Assembly (NCBI GenBank): GCA_020073465.1
Contig: JAIQFC010000005.1
Span: 284,452-348,451, forward strand
DNA length: 64,000 bases
Reading direction: 5' to 3'
Origin: Terriglobia bacterium
GTDB taxonomy: Bacteria > Acidobacteriota > Terriglobia > Terriglobales > Acidobacteriaceae
Part shown: positions 63,748 to 64,000 of the stretch, in pieces
Numbering within the stretch: the first letter of the stretch is position 1
Layout: each line of letters starts with the position of its first letter
Made by a program: the position numbers and the translations under genes
Notes under the pieces: model-generated
Databases searched by the model: none
Told to the model about the DNA's origin: nothing
The model's input: only the letters and a program-made list of their open reading frames with translations

Positions 63748-64000
63748 TTAGCGATCGTTTAGAACGTGCTCGGGGCGGTCGGAACTGCCGAAGGTGGCGC
63801 CCTGTTTCGATTGGTACGAAGCGTCGCCCCGCACGTACAGATTCCACGGCTGCTCGGAGCGGAATAACGGTTCCGAGGAGCGCACCTGGTAGCGGTCGCC
63901 GCCAAACTGGAACGAGATCACTCTCCCGGTCAGCGTTCCCGCCTTTCGGAAACCTAAGTTCGGGTACGGAATCAGCGACAACAGAAATCGGCCCTTGCCT
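63748..64000 (-). CDS. Hypothetical protein, C-terminal part (truncated by window edge)
   Basis: The minus-strand frame is open from the window edge to the stop at 63748. It ends KGRFLLSLIPYPNLGFRKAG, TLTGRVISFQFGGDRYQVRS, then WNLYVRGDASYQSKQGATFG. It looks like a small beta-rich exported domain. The start lies outside the window; the TTG at 63981 is within the frame but not a convincing start. It probably forms an operon with the TIGR03435 gene, whose ribosome site lies in the 10-base gap. Confidence 0.6.
   Translation of the reverse strand, partial: GKGRFLLSLIPYPNLGFRKAGTLTGRVISFQFGGDRYQVRSSEPLFRSEQPWNLYVRGDASYQSKQGATFGSSDRPEHVLNDR

Overview
The window reads as chromosomal DNA of a soil-type member of the Acidobacteriota (class Terriglobia, Koribacter/Sulfotelmatobacter-like). 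The reasons are a TIGR03435-family secreted protein, a GloVer-repeat protein with IPT/TIG domains, an Oar-like TonB-dependent receptor with an N-terminal CarboxypepD_reg-like domain, DUF1080 beside a Gfo/Idh/MocA oxidoreductase, high GC, and spacers unusually rich in short structured repeats. This taxonomic call is inference; no rRNA or tRNA gene is present. No plasmid, prophage, complete insertion sequence or CRISPR array was seen.

Layout. 1-6.6 kb: start of tsaD, a CIA30-like secreted protein, the CCA-adding enzyme (with an in-frame palindromic insert), a DUF1080 plus Tat-exported Gfo/Idh/MocA pair and a secreted propeller-like protein. 6.9-12 kb: a large PAS/GAF hybrid histidine kinase, a PilZ protein, a PstS-like periplasmic protein and two small membrane proteins. 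12.3-17.2 kb: TonB-dependent receptor, Fe/Mn superoxide dismutase, secreted amidohydrolase. 17.5-20.2 kb: a repeat-dense stretch with small unknown genes, one of which (18728-19603) has absorbed repeats into its reading frame. 20.3-23.4 kb: class II ribonucleotide reductase. 23.5-30.2 kb: an accessory-looking segment with a lone OLD-family nuclease, small membrane proteins, an anchored ligand-binding protein, a second Gfo/Idh/MocA gene and many repeats. 30.5-36.3 kb: phosphoesterase, BamA-like barrel, membrane protein and fused aroDE. 36.5-43.7 kb: secreted protein, vapBC, AMMECR1 protein, pgsA, helix-hairpin-helix protein, glutamate dehydrogenase, GloVer/IPT protein and a decayed ECF sigma gene. 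43.8-50.7 kb: mfd, galU, purE and purD. 51-56 kb: a membrane protein, a manganese module (MntR-type regulator plus Nramp transporter), a universal stress protein and an outer-membrane-like protein. 56.3-64 kb: aconitase, phosphofructokinase (probably PPi-dependent), ECF sigma factor, small membrane and AhpD-like proteins, a TIGR03435 protein and a partial gene.

The most unusual content is not a gene cluster but a layered population of short repeats. (1) A family of three consecutive hairpins whose central stem differs from copy to copy yet stays base-paired. (2) A 24-25 bp module found precisely inserted in four other repeats, for which related uninterrupted versions exist in the same window. 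(3) Families that have entered coding sequences in frame (cca and the gene at 18728). (4) Tracts of iterated near-words directly upstream of several start codons. A second notable point is the manganese module: both genes carry a GTTAACC-N4-TTAA site at their promoter, the regulator mRNA looks leaderless, and the transporter is preceded by a 14-codon reading frame whose stop overlaps its start codon.
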